A stretch of DNA of 64,000 nt, taken from contig CALXHG010000001.1 of the NCBI GenBank assembly GCA_944388045.1, forward strand, positions 62,001 to 126,000. The letters are read 5' to 3'. The position numbers were made by a program, and so were the translations under genes. Numbering within the stretch: the stretch's first letter is position 1; the number at the start of each line of letters is the position of its first letter. Shown here in pieces: positions 8,893-18,731 of the stretch. This DNA comes from an uncultured Clostridia bacterium (GTDB lineage Bacteria > Bacillota > Clostridia > TANB77 > CAG-508). The notes beneath the pieces were generated by a model. It saw only the letters and a list, made by a program, of their open reading frames with translations. It was not told the origin of the DNA and did no database searches.

Positions 8893-9100
8893 AAAAATTG
8901 ATAATCTACAAATTGAAGATGACGATGAAACAAAAACATATATGTTAGAAGGAATGTCAATAGGAATATGTGCTGGAACATTGTTAGGAGCAATTGTAGG
9001 AGTGTTGATTGATAACATTTCTATTTGTATATGTTTTGGAACAAGTATAGGTTTATGTGCTGGCTTAATAATTGGTCTTTTAATAAAAAAAGATAAATAG
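8882..9100 (+). CDS. Small glycine-rich membrane protein
   Basis: 72 residues from GTG 8882, with the GGAG site (about 8868-8871) inside the preceding gene. An acidic cytoplasmic start (QIEDDDETK) is followed by two hydrophobic segments with regular Gly spacing (GMSIGICAGTLLGAIVGVL and GTSIGLCAGLIIGLL), a glycine-zipper pattern that favours helix packing or oligomerisation. The family is unknown. Confidence 0.65.
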   Translation: MKNKKIDNLQIEDDDETKTYMLEGMSIGICAGTLLGAIVGVLIDNISICICFGTSIGLCAGLIIGLLIKKDK

Positions 9101-9223
9101 TAATTTATATTCAAGAAAAATGTATAATACATACAATTTATTAAGATAAATAAGAAATTCGCTGTTTGTGGGGTGTTAATTTTAGAATAAAAATAGTATT
9201 ATTTTTGTGAGGAGGAGATAAAA

Positions 9224-10381
9224 ATGGATTTAGATAAAATAGGAAAATTTATTGCTTTGAATCGCAAAAATAAAGGATTAACACAGGAACAATTAGCCGA
9301 AAAATTAGGAGTAACAAATAAGACTGTTTCGAGATGGGAAACTGGAAAATATATGCCTGATTTATCTTTATTAAAACCATTAAGTGAGGAATTAGGAATA
9401 ACATTAAATGAATTATTATCTGGTGAAAAAATAGAAGAACAAAAAATAGTTGAAAATACGGAAAAAAATATAATAAATACAATAGATTATTCGAGTAAAA
9501 AAGTTGAAAATGAGCATAAAAAAATATCTATTATATTGATGATTTTAGGTGCAATTATAAGTATTTCAGCATTAACTATTTTAAGCAAAGAAAGTAGTTG
9601 GTGTTCTATATATTCTATTATAGGTATTATTATATTTGTAATAGGTTTAGTAAGAAATTTTAAAAAGTTTAAAAAAATACCAAAAATAGCTATTGGAGTT
9701 ATCTTATTTGTAGGGATATTTGGAATATTTTATATAGCTGATTATTTGGGTGTAAAAACAAATAATAGACCACCAATTTATAACTATAAAATAGAAACAA
9801 CATTTAGAGGAACAAAAGAAATTGCCTATTATAGTTTATTCTATAATGTATATAGAATTAATGCAGATACAACAAATGAATATTATATTATTGATGAGAA
9901 AAAAGAATATAATTTTGACACTATACCAATTACACCATTTAATAGAAATAAAAGTGGTATAGATAATATTTTAAAATATCAGAGCAAATATGTTGGAGAT
10001 AACAGTAATGCTGGAAACTTAATAAGTAATTTGCCACTTTCTGAATATGGATATGTGTTTGAAATAGACTCAAATAACTTAGGTTTAACGATAGATTATC
10101 ATATTACAGATTGGTATATAAATGATGAAATGTATGTAGAAAGAGCATTAGTATATAATTCTGTTTCATTATTTTCTTTAATAGAAAATTTACAATATGT
10201 AACCTATAATTTTACAGGAAATAGTTACACAATTAAAAGAGAAAAAGTCCAAGAAATATATCCTAATTATAGCAAAATAAATGAAAATGGTATAAATAAA
10301 GATAACTTTAATATCTATTTAGAAAATAAAATGACTGATGATGAATTTATAAAGGACATATTTAATAAATTGTTTATATAA
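9224..10381 (+). CDS. XRE-type regulator with membrane and extracytoplasmic domains
   Basis: 385 residues. The N-terminal Cro/C1-type HTH is at about 7-62 (RKNKGLTQEQLAEKLGVTNKTVSRWETGKYMPD). After a linker come hydrophobic segments at about 101-120, 125-143 and 157-175. A C-terminal domain of about 200 residues is then presumably outside the membrane. This is a one-component membrane-bound transcription factor layout: sensing outside, DNA binding inside. The ribosome binding site GAGGAG precedes ATG 9224. It follows three small membrane genes and likely regulates them or itself. Confidence 0.8.
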   Translation: MDLDKIGKFIALNRKNKGLTQEQLAEKLGVTNKTVSRWETGKYMPDLSLLKPLSEELGITLNELLSGEKIEEQKIVENTEKNIINTIDYSSKKVENEHKKISIILMILGAIISISALTILSKESSWCSIYSIIGIIIFVIGLVRNFKKFKKIPKIAIGVILFVGIFGIFYIADYLGVKTNNRPPIYNYKIETTFRGTKEIAYYSLFYNVYRINADTTNEYYIIDEKKEYNFDTIPITPFNRNKSGIDNILKYQSKYVGDNSNAGNLISNLPLSEYGYVFEIDSNNLGLTIDYHITDWYINDEMYVERALVYNSVSLFSLIENLQYVTYNFTGNSYTIKREKVQEIYPNYSKINENGINKDNFNIYLENKMTDDEFIKDIFNKLFI

Positions 10382-10414
10382 ATTACAAGTTATAATATGC
10401 TAGGAGATGGAAAA

Positions 10415-10576
10415 ATGTATAAAACAGTTGTTATAGAGTATTCTCCAAAAGCAGATGATATGGCACAAAAAGTAGAAGAAAAATCAAATGAAATGTTTCA
10501 AGACAATTATGAATTAATTACTATGTCAATTACAGGAACAGCAAAAGCAATTTTAGTATTTAAAAAAGTTTTGTAA
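10415..10576 (+). CDS. 53-residue conserved-looking small protein
   Basis: ATG 10415 follows TAGGAG and reads MYKTVVIEYSPKADDMAQKV, ending ILVFKKVL at TAA 10574-10576. The predicted pattern is strand, helix, strand, strand, which resembles small DUF4177-like proteins; that similarity is from memory of the fold pattern only. The start is 31 bases after the XRE gene's stop, so it is probably in that operon. Confidence 0.55.
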   Translation: MYKTVVIEYSPKADDMAQKVEEKSNEMFQDNYELITMSITGTAKAILVFKKVL

Positions 10577-10621
10577 ATCAGTTTTGTATAAATTACCATT
10601 TAGTGAGCAAAATATATGTTT

Positions 10622-10656
10622 ATAAGCGAATGAAATTAAATCTTTCATTCGCTTAT
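10622..10656. terminator. Bidirectional terminator between convergent genes
   Basis: ATAAGCGAATGAAA (10622-10635) and TTTCATTCGCTTAT (10643-10656) are perfect 14-bp arms around a 7-base loop. It lies between the plus-strand cargo genes and the minus-strand tnpV gene and can terminate both. Confidence 0.85.
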
Positions 10657-10664
10657 TTCAATTT

Positions 10665-11054
10665 CTATACATAAATCAATTCATTTAAAACGATTTCTTC
10701 TGCTTGGGACTTAATAGAATTCATTGTTCCCACCCAATAAAGTACATCAGTATTTTTCATATCTTCTGTTAAATTGCTTTTTTCTTTCAGTTGGTCAATT
10801 ATTTGCTCTACTCTTGTTTGAGCTGTTTCTTGTATTTCTTTTAAATGAGTATTTAAAGTTCCATTTATAAGCATTATAGTATAATCAGCTTTTCTATACT
10901 CTTTTAGATATTTTAATCTCATTTTTCCATATTTATTTAAAACAATTTTTTCTTGTTTTGGTGCTACTATATTGGGAATATAGTAATCTCCCTTTAAATG
11001 ATATTCAATACCTGTTCTTTTATCAATTTTTGTTTTTGGTAATTTATTATTCAT
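10665..11054 (-). CDS. tnpV: TnpV-like transposon protein
   Basis: 129 residues. KTKIDKRTGIEYHLKGDYYIPN..., followed by KYGKMRLKYLKEYRKADYTIMLINGTLNTHLKEI, is the characteristic pattern of TnpV from Tn4451/Tn4453-type mobilisable transposons. Its function is not firmly established. It ends 12 bases before the relaxase ORF and was presumably transcribed from the relaxase promoter; the ribosome binding site is AGGAGG. The set of tnpV, a MobV relaxase and a large serine recombinase on the same strand matches a Tn4451-like element. Confidence 0.8.
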   Translation of the reverse strand: MNNKLPKTKIDKRTGIEYHLKGDYYIPNIVAPKQEKIVLNKYGKMRLKYLKEYRKADYTIMLINGTLNTHLKEIQETAQTRVEQIIDQLKEKSNLTEDMKNTDVLYWVGTMNSIKSQAEEIVLNELIYV

Positions 11055-11066
11055 AACATTTTCCTC

Positions 11067-12458
11067 CTAAAATCTTATATCATTATTTTTCTTTTTACTT
11101 TTATTTTTCTTATTCTCATCTGGTATCGTTACTTTTCTATAAATGTTATTTGCGATTTCATTATCATTGTCATCAAATATGCCATTTCTATATAAATCAT
11201 CACTAACAATTTTGTAATTCTCATTTTTGTCATAACAAATTCTTTTATGAAAATGGCTCATAATATTATGCCAAAAATTTTTAAATTTCTTCAATTCTTG
11301 TTTTATTTTTTCCTTTTCATTCTGTAATTTATTTATGATTTTATCTTTAGTCGATAATTCACTTTTTAGATTACTAATTTCATCATCTTTTAACTCTATT
11401 TGATATTTAAGTGAGCGATTTTCTTTTGCTATTTCAAAAGTACTATTTTCAAAATCACTAATTGCCATATTTAAGTCATTTACACTTCTTACTGTTTGAG
11501 TAATATTTTTTACATCTTCTGTATAATTTTTCAATTTCTGGACATCCTCGTTTGAAATAATCATATTATTTTTATTTAGTTTAGATGGTTTTAAATTATC
11601 TAATATTTGATTTACGTTATTGCTTTTGTCATCAAGTTTTTTCGTTTGATGATTAGCTTCAGTTAGTTTTTGCTCCTTTTGTTTTAGTTGTCTTTTGATT
11701 TCTCTGTAATTTCCCATATCTTTAACATCAATATCTTGATTTCTGCCTTTCTTCTTTTGTTTCAATAAAGAATTTTCACAATAAATTTTATTATATGATT
11801 TTATACAACAATTTCTCATTTCATCTTGTATTCGTTGTAGAGATTCTTTCGTAAATACTTTTGATTTTGCTGGTTGTTTTCTCATACCTCTTTTATAATC
11901 TTCTTTTATTGGAACACCAACAATATGCATATGTGGAGATGTTTCATCAAAATGAACAACTGCATTGGCTACTTTAAATTCTGGTACAATTCTCATTAAA
12001 TCTTGCACTTGTTCTTTATAAACTTGTACCATACTTTTTTTGTAATATTCATCTTTATCATTCCAAAAGTCCATATCTCCAAGTTCTATTATAATTTCAC
12101 AAGCCAAGTCTTTTTGTTTATCTTGTGATATATGCTTAAAGTAATTCTTTATTTTTCTATCTTCACGAGTTTGTTTTTGATTATATTCAATTCTTGCTTG
12201 TTCAAATTCTTGAAAATATAGGTTTTGAACATCTTTGTATAAATTATCAGTTCCATAAATTACACAAATTTCTTCTTTGTAATTATCATAATCTCTTAAA
12301 TTATGCTTATTTACTTTTGATAACTGTGTAGCATTTTGTATTCCATTATTTGAAAACGATGTTTTGCCAGATGGATTATTTTTTGCAATTTCTTTTGCTT
12401 TTACTGTTTTATTTTTATCACTACCTAAATGAATAGAATATGCTAATTCTTCGCTCAT
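11067..12458 (-). CDS. MobV-type relaxase (Mob/Pre, TnpZ-like)
   Basis: 463 residues from ATG 12458, which has an excellent AAAGGAGG site; an upstream ATG at 12512 is in frame but lacks one. The metal-binding box HFDETSPHMH (about residues 175-184) is the MobV HxDExxPHxH signature. The N-terminal part carries the nicking domain. About 270-410 is a long coiled coil typical of the family (..LKQKEQKLTEANHQTKKL.. and ..LKSELSTKDKIINKLQNEK..). It nicks at an oriT and allows mobilisation by a helper conjugative element. The hairpin-rich DNA at 12522-12602 just upstream is the expected oriT position. Confidence 0.9.
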   Translation of the reverse strand: MSEELAYSIHLGSDKNKTVKAKEIAKNNPSGKTSFSNNGIQNATQLSKVNKHNLRDYDNYKEEICVIYGTDNLYKDVQNLYFQEFEQARIEYNQKQTREDRKIKNYFKHISQDKQKDLACEIIIELGDMDFWNDKDEYYKKSMVQVYKEQVQDLMRIVPEFKVANAVVHFDETSPHMHIVGVPIKEDYKRGMRKQPAKSKVFTKESLQRIQDEMRNCCIKSYNKIYCENSLLKQKKKGRNQDIDVKDMGNYREIKRQLKQKEQKLTEANHQTKKLDDKSNNVNQILDNLKPSKLNKNNMIISNEDVQKLKNYTEDVKNITQTVRSVNDLNMAISDFENSTFEIAKENRSLKYQIELKDDEISNLKSELSTKDKIINKLQNEKEKIKQELKKFKNFWHNIMSHFHKRICYDKNENYKIVSDDLYRNGIFDDNDNEIANNIYRKVTIPDENKKNKSKKKNNDIRF

Positions 12459-12521
12459 CTCTTTTCCTCCTTTAGCTTTAACTTCGTAGGCACAGGATTT
12501 TTGATTTGACAAAATTCCTAA

Positions 12522-12559
12522 CCCCCTATGAGTTTTGACATTCTATCAAAACTCGGGGG
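12522..12559 (-). other. Candidate oriT core hairpin
   Basis: CCCCC (12522-12526) and GAGTTTTGA (12530-12538) pair with TCAAAACTC (12546-12554) and GGGGG (12555-12559), giving a 9+5-bp stem. It lies 64-101 bp upstream of the relaxase start. MobV relaxases nick next to such hairpins immediately upstream of their own gene. The nick position itself is not determined here. Confidence 0.6.
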
Positions 12560-12571
12560 CTCTGCGAGGCA

Positions 12572-12602
12572 ATAAATTTTCTCCCACTGGGATAAAATTT
12601 AT
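12572..12602. repeat. 31-bp palindrome beside the candidate oriT
   Basis: ATAAATTTT, one base, TCCCA, a central C, TGGGA, one base, AAAATTTAT: perfect arms apart from one mismatched pair. Together with a further palindrome AACGTG-C-CACGTT (12647-12659) it makes the 12.5-12.7 kb gap a hairpin cluster. It could be an accessory relaxase-binding site or a terminator for the upstream recombinase. Confidence 0.55.
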
Positions 12603-12709
12603 CAAAATTAACTATCGCCACTTTCATTTTTACTTCGTAAAAACAAAACGTGCCACGTTAATTTTGTTGTTGCAACAAAGAAAATATATAAGTAATAGAG
12701 TTGCAACAA

Positions 12710-14632
<1,923 letters not shown>

Positions 14633-14645
14633 TCAAACCTCCTAA

Positions 14646-14689
14646 CAAAAAAGAGACATCATAGTACACGAGTACAGCTGACATCTCTT
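14646..14689 (-). terminator. Attenuator-like hairpin ahead of the recombinase
   Basis: On the minus strand AAGAGATGTC (14689-14680) pairs with GATGTCTCTT (14660-14651), ten pairs including two G-U, followed by six T residues (14651-14646). The loop contains two GTAC units that can pair. It lies 17 bases upstream of the recombinase start, so it can only act as a leader terminator. Conditional read-through would control recombinase expression. Confidence 0.6.
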
Positions 14690-14767
14690 AAAATCTCTTT
14701 ATTGTATAGTATTATAAAAATACAACATAATTGTAATATAATATAGAATTTTCAAAGTACTCATAAT

Positions 14768-14795
14768 TGTATAGTTTTTGCCGAACAACTATACA
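14768..14795. repeat. 9-bp inverted repeat near the element end
   Basis: TGTATAGTT (14768-14776) and AACTATACA (14787-14795) flank a 10-base spacer. A related TTGTATAGTA occurs at 14702-14711. Large serine transposases act on short imperfect inverted repeats at the element end next to their own gene, so this is a candidate end or recombinase site. A promoter operator is the alternative. Confidence 0.4.
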
Positions 14796-14848
14796 TAATC
14801 AATTGTCTATATTATATCACGTTTTAAAGAAATGTCAATTATTTACAG

Positions 14849-15118
14849 TTATATATTTTTCAAATATTCTTCTAATTCTGATAATTTAATCTTTTTAGTT
14901 AAGTTTGAAATATACACATCATTAGAGTAATTAAACACTAAAAAAGTAATGTTTTTAATAATGACTTTATGTGGTTCTATATATGTAAGGTTAGTTTTTT
15001 CTAATTTTCTAATACTACCATTTATAAAAGTAGGATTAACTTTTGAAAACTCACATATAAATTCAATTCGCTGTTTTAGACATTCTTCAAATTGTAATTC
15101 TTGCTTAATTATCTTCAT
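14849..15118 (-). CDS. Unrecognised 89-residue protein
   Basis: ATG 15118 follows GAAAGGATGG. The sequence alternates short strands and charged segments (LTYIEPHKVIIKNITFLVFNYSNDVYISNL) and has no membrane segment or signal. No family is recognised. It lies between the serine recombinase and the tRNA-Leu gene, so it may be the last gene inside the mobile element or the first chromosomal one. Confidence 0.55.
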   Translation of the reverse strand: MKIIKQELQFEECLKQRIEFICEFSKVNPTFINGSIRKLEKTNLTYIEPHKVIIKNITFLVFNYSNDVYISNLTKKIKLSELEEYLKNI

Positions 15119-15164
15119 TTCTTACACCATCCTTTCATTATAATTTTAGGATGATTTTTTGCAA

Positions 15165-15198
15165 AAGAAAAAAATCAACCATTTTACTGATTGATTTT
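15165..15198 (-). terminator. Terminator downstream of tRNA-Leu
   Basis: On the minus strand AAATCAATCA and TTGATTTTTTTC form an A/T stem with a terminal T-run, about 45 bases after the tRNA 3' end. A second inverted pair TCTGTTC/GAACAGA (about 15207-15229) lies between it and the tRNA. Confidence 0.55.
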
Positions 15199-15238
15199 TG
15201 TATCAATTCTGTTCTATTAGTTCGAACAGAAACGTCAT

Positions 15239-15328
15239 TGGTGCAGATGGCCGGAATCGAACCGGCACGGGAGGTTAAGTCCCGCAGGATTTTAAGTCCT
15301 GTGCGTCTGCCAGTTCCGCCACATCTGC
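15239..15328 (-). tRNA. tRNA-Leu (anticodon TAA)
   Basis: On the minus strand the acceptor stem GCAGATG/CATCTGC, D-arm TGGCGGAACTGGCAGACGC, anticodon stem-loop CAGGA-CTTAAAA-TCCTG and T-arm CCGGTTCGATTCCGG are all present. A long variable arm CGGGACTTAACCTCCCG identifies a class II leucine tRNA. The anticodon in the loop is TAA (UAA). The 3' CCA is encoded at 15241-15239. tRNA genes are common integration targets, but the boundary of the element to its left does not obviously use this one. Confidence 0.97.
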
Positions 15329-15507
15329 ATATTTAAACTGGCTTTGTCTTACGACATAAATTATTATATTCTATTTACTCTAATTTGTCAATAGAAAAAC
15401 AAAAATTTTTCAAAAAAATATGATTAATTTATGATAATGTCTTAAGTAATAACCTAAGAAAATGTCCTAAATAAAAAAATATGATTAATTTATTTACAAC
15501 ATTTTAT

Positions 15508-15536
15508 TTGACTTTTATTAATTAAGATGATATAAA
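15508..15536 (+). promoter_or_regulatory. Sigma-A-type promoter of the ogt gene
   Basis: TTGACT (15508-15513), a 17-base spacer and TATAAA (15531-15536) lie 66 bp ahead of the ATG. The preceding AT-rich spacer contains a 19-bp direct repeat (15413-15431 and 15474-15492) starting with six A residues and ending GATTAATTTA. Confidence 0.6.
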
Positions 15537-15601
15537 ATTATAAAAAGAAATCATTAAATCTTTTATATTTAACTAGTTTAAAAATAAGGAAAGAGTGTTT
15601 T

Positions 15602-16123
15602 ATGATATATACAAGTTATTATAACTCACCAGTAGGTAAATTATTATTAGCAAGTAAAAATAATAAACTAATTGGTGTATGGATAGAAAATCAAAAATAT
15701 TATTTAAGTAATCTAAAAGAGAAAATGCAAAAAAAAGATGAGGAGGAAATTTTAATAAAAGCAAAGAATTGGTTAGATAGATATTTTGAAAGCCAAAATC
15801 CTCATATTTCTGAATTAGATATAGAACCAATTGGAACTGAATTTTCTAAGATGGTTTGGACAATATTATGCACTATACCATATGGAAAAGTAATTACATA
15901 CGGAGAAATTGCAAAAAAAATTTCAAAGGCAATGAATAAAGATAAAATGTCTGCTCAAGCTGTAGGAAATGCAGTTGCACATAATCCAATTTCGATTATA
16001 ATTCCATGTCATAGAGTTATTGGTGCCAACGGTAATTTAACAGGATATGCTGGCGGACTAGATATAAAAATGAGATTGTTAAAACATGAAGGTGTAGATA
16101 TAAGTAAATTATTTATCTCATAA
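15602..16123 (+). CDS. ogt: Methylated-DNA--protein-cysteine methyltransferase
   Basis: 173 residues, standard length. The DNA-binding and active-site domain (about 80-168) has the helix-turn-helix part ITYGEIAKKI and the active-site box IIPCHRVIG with acceptor C136. It transfers O6-alkyl groups from guanine to itself and is consumed in the reaction. The ribosome binding site is AAAGAG. The next gene encodes another alkylation-repair enzyme (Tag), and the pair probably forms a small repair operon. Confidence 0.95.
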   Translation: MIYTSYYNSPVGKLLLASKNNKLIGVWIENQKYYLSNLKEKMQKKDEEEILIKAKNWLDRYFESQNPHISELDIEPIGTEFSKMVWTILCTIPYGKVITYGEIAKKISKAMNKDKMSAQAVGNAVAHNPISIIIPCHRVIGANGNLTGYAGGLDIKMRLLKHEGVDISKLFIS

Positions 16124-16222
16124 TGACTCATTAAATATTATTTTTTCTTTGAAAGGAATGAAATTAGTTTAAAAGAATTGACTTTTATTACTATATGTGC
16201 CTTAGAAAGGAATGGGATTTTT

Positions 16223-16810
16223 ATGAATGATAAAATAAGATGTAAATGGTGTAACTTAAAAAATAATCTATATGTAAAATATCATGATGAAGAATGGTGC
16301 AGACCTAATTTTGATGATAAATATTTATATGAAATGTTAATTTTGGAATCTTTCCAAGCAGGTCTGTCTTGGGAATGTGTTCTTAATAAAAGAGAGGCTT
16401 TTAGAAAATGTTTTGATAATTTTGATATAAATAAAATTTGCAATTATGATGACAAAAAAATTCAAGAATTATTAAATAATAAAAATATTATTAGAAATAA
16501 ATTAAAAATTAAAGCCACAATTAATAATTCTAAAATATTTAAGAATATTCAAAAAGATTATGGTTCTTTTTATAATTATTTAAAATCTTTTTCTGGTGGT
16601 AAAATTATATATGAAATTGGTAGAACAACCTCAATTTTATCTGATAATATTTCAAATGATTTGCAAAAAAAAGGCATGAAATTTGTTGGCTCTACTATTA
16701 TATATTCTTATTTACAGGCAATTGGGATTATTTATTCTCATGAGCAAAATTGTTTTTTGTATAAAAACCATACTTTTCAATTATATAATCGAGCAGAGGA
16801 TAACACTTAA
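16223..16810 (+). CDS. tag: DNA-3-methyladenine glycosylase I
   Basis: 195 residues from ATG 16223 (MNDKIRCKWCNL), preceded by AGAAAGGA. An in-frame upstream ATG at 16178 would add residues foreign to the family. It has the Tag pattern: N-terminal RCKWC, then YHDEEWCRPNFDDKYLYEMLILESFQAGLSW, and a late His/Cys pair (YSHEQNC) for zinc. It removes 3-methyladenine from DNA as the first step of base excision repair, complementing the Ogt gene 100 bp upstream. Confidence 0.92.
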   Translation: MNDKIRCKWCNLKNNLYVKYHDEEWCRPNFDDKYLYEMLILESFQAGLSWECVLNKREAFRKCFDNFDINKICNYDDKKIQELLNNKNIIRNKLKIKATINNSKIFKNIQKDYGSFYNYLKSFSGGKIIYEIGRTTSILSDNISNDLQKKGMKFVGSTIIYSYLQAIGIIYSHEQNCFLYKNHTFQLYNRAEDNT

Positions 16811-16897
16811 TGTGTTCTTCCCCTCTCACACTACTGCTTAAGCAGTTCTCGCAATTGGCAATTCGATTTATATTAATTATGAACTTTTTAATATTAA

Positions 16898-16927
16898 TCT
16901 AGTAGAAATACTAGACCTTTTTTTCTT
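16898..16927 (+). terminator. Terminator after tag
   Basis: TCTAGTA (16898-16904) and TACTAGA (16909-16915) form a 7-bp stem with a GAAA loop, followed by CC and seven T residues. Confidence 0.85.
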
Positions 16928-16994
16928 AACCTTGTTTATTTGTAGTTATTCTACTAAAGCCCCTTTTGCGTCTTTTTCAGCATTTTTTATGCTG

Positions 16995-17720
16995 TTATTT
17001 TACTCCATCAACCCACTTGCAAAAACCAATTTTATAATTATTGGTTCCATCTACTTTATATCTTACCATTGCTCTATTATTAAAAATTCCAAAACAATCA
17101 CATTTTTCTCTTGGATTTAAACTTCCAACTTTTTTTGTACAATCTGTATCTGCATATACATTTTCACTAGTACTTCCATTTTGATATGTTCTCACAGGTT
17201 CATCACTCCCACTTTCTATATTATTATCAATTGGCTTATCTTCCATATAATTTTTTACCATATTTATAAATCTATCCCAGCCATTATCTAAGGTTCTTCG
17301 TGGGCAATATTTTCCAGAAAAATCTTGATGTTTTTTTACCTTATCTATTCCCCATCCATATTTTTTTAATAAAACTGCTGTATATTCTGCAGCTAATCTT
17401 TCCGCTTCTTGGAATCTCTCTCCCCCAGATTTAGAATAACATATTTCTATTGCTATTCCTTTTCTGTTTCCACTTCCATTGCTTCCATCTCCAGCATTCC
17501 AAGTGTTTCTATTAAATTCTACTCCTTGAACAACTCTTTCTTCATCAATTGCACAATGAAATGATACCTTGTTATTATTTCCAATCATATAACTTATTTC
17601 TGCTAATGCAGATGCATCATTTTCTGTATTGTGAATTATTATAAATTCTGGAACCATATCATATGGACATTTTATATTATATTTTTCTTTTGGAACAAAC
17701 ATTTTAGTTATTTGCATCAT
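16995..17720 (-). CDS. N-acetylmuramoyl-L-alanine amidase (Amidase_2) with C-terminal SH3-like domain
   Basis: About 241 residues. The Amidase_2/PGRP fold at about 8-155 has the zinc ligands in IIIHNTEND, later HQDFSGKYCP, and the FHCAID segment. The C-terminal region (about 175-241, ..TYQNGSTSENVYADTDCTKKVGSL..) looks like a bacterial SH3-type wall-binding domain. No signal peptide is seen, which suits a phage-type endolysin or a protein released by lysis. TAGGAG directly abuts ATG 17726, so the ATG at 17720 is better spaced. It overlaps a 42-residue ORF upstream, a compact phage-like arrangement. Confidence 0.85.
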   Translation of the reverse strand: MMQITKMFVPKEKYNIKCPYDMVPEFIIIHNTENDASALAEISYMIGNNNKVSFHCAIDEERVVQGVEFNRNTWNAGDGSNGSGNRKGIAIEICYSKSGGERFQEAERLAAEYTAVLLKKYGWGIDKVKKHQDFSGKYCPRRTLDNGWDRFINMVKNYMEDKPIDNNIESGSDEPVRTYQNGSTSENVYADTDCTKKVGSLNPREKCDCFGIFNNRAMVRYKVDGTNNYKIGFCKWVDGVK

Positions 17721-17832
17721 CTTCATCTCCTACTCTATTAATTTCTGAATTTGAAAAATCATTTTCATTTATTGCTTTTTGATATAATTCATCAGTATAT
17801 TCAATATTTTCTATTATTATATTATCTTTCAT
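17704..17832 (-). CDS. 42-residue acidic small protein overlapping the amidase start
   Basis: ATG 17832 follows AAAGGA and encodes MKDNIIIENIEYTDELYQKA... ending DEDDANN; its TAA at 17704-17706 lies inside the amidase gene. The frame overlap and good ribosome site suggest translational coupling to the amidase. It resembles the tiny proteins preceding endolysins in prophage remnants, but no family is recognised. Confidence 0.5.
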   Translation of the reverse strand: MKDNIIIENIEYTDELYQKAINENDFSNSEINRVGDEDDANN

Positions 17833-17892
17833 AAACTTCAATCCTTTCTTCTCCTATTAATATTAGTATTCATTTTTTCTATTAATGTTTCC

Positions 17893-17935
17893 TATACAAA
17901 AAAAAACAACTATTAAATTGTTTTTTTAATAATTG
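17893..17935. terminator. AT-rich hairpin with T-run
   Basis: AAAAACAA and TTGTTTTTTT arms around CTATTAAA lie between the small amidase-linked ORF and the YgjP-like gene. On the minus strand it would end transcripts coming from beyond 17982. Confidence 0.45.
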
Positions 17936-17981
17936 TTTTTTCAATATTTTTTAATTACAAATTAATTAAAATACTAGCAAC

Positions 17982-18716
17982 TTAAAACATAATAATTTCA
18001 CTATTCTTTTTTAACCATAAATCTATTTCTTTATAATTATTTATATATTTTGATACCAAATTATAAAAATCATTATTATGATATTTATATTTCATATGAC
18101 ATAATTCATGAACTATTATTGCATCTACTTTATCTACTGGAAGCATAATTAATCTTGATGAAAAATAAATATTCTTCTTGCTTGGCATACAACTTCCAAA
18201 TCTAGTTGTAGCATCTCTAATTTCAAATTTATTATATTTTAAGCCTGTAATCTCACTCCAATATGGTAATCTTTTTGCTATTAATCCTTCTGTATTATTT
18301 TTAAATATATTTTTAATCATTTTATCTACATATATTTTTATTATGCTTTGTTCAGTACTTTTTGGAACTGATATAATTATTTCTTTTTTTGTTTCTTCTA
18401 TTTCTATATTTATTTTAGATATTTCTATATATTTTCTTATAATTGAAAATTCATCACCTTTATAATATATTTTTTCTCCATTTTTCCATTGTTTTATTGA
18501 ACTAATTTCAGAAGATAAAATTTTTTTGTATTTTTCATAAATACTATTTTCCTCACCTTTTAAAATGTTTTTTAAAGAAGCTATTGATAATCTTTTTGGT
18601 TTTGTAATATTTAGAATATTTCCTTTAAAATATATTTTTACAGATTTTGATGTTTTGTAATTTTTAATATTAATTGGTATTTCCTCATCTTTTATTTTTA
18701 TGTACTGTTTTGTCAT
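17982..18716 (-). CDS. YgjP-like (M48/DUF45) metallopeptidase
   Basis: 244 residues. The C-terminal half has the zinc motif HELCHMKYKYHNNDFYNLV (HExxH and a third His, about residues 200-218), preceded by KNIYFSSRLIMLP and RFGSC, all typical of the YgjP/WLM-like family. The N-terminal half is beta-rich and Lys-rich. The substrate is not known for this family. It lies 15 bases after the GME-fold gene stop, suggesting co-transcription. Confidence 0.88.
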   Translation of the reverse strand: MTKQYIKIKDEEIPINIKNYKTSKSVKIYFKGNILNITKPKRLSIASLKNILKGEENSIYEKYKKILSSEISSIKQWKNGEKIYYKGDEFSIIRKYIEISKINIEIEETKKEIIISVPKSTEQSIIKIYVDKMIKNIFKNNTEGLIAKRLPYWSEITGLKYNKFEIRDATTRFGSCMPSKKNIYFSSRLIMLPVDKVDAIIVHELCHMKYKYHNNDFYNLVSKYINNYKEIDLWLKKNSEIIMF

Positions 18717-18731
18717 TACTATTTTCCTCTC

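Noticed and set aside
15239-15328. tRNA-Leu as the integration site of the left element
   Set aside because: The tRNA is complete, but I found no direct repeat of its 3' end at the other side of the element in this window, and the adjacent recombinase is a serine type that does not need tRNA targets.
15151-15336. 61-codon plus-strand ORF
   Set aside because: It lies over the tRNA-Leu gene; the apparent protein is the antisense of the tRNA.
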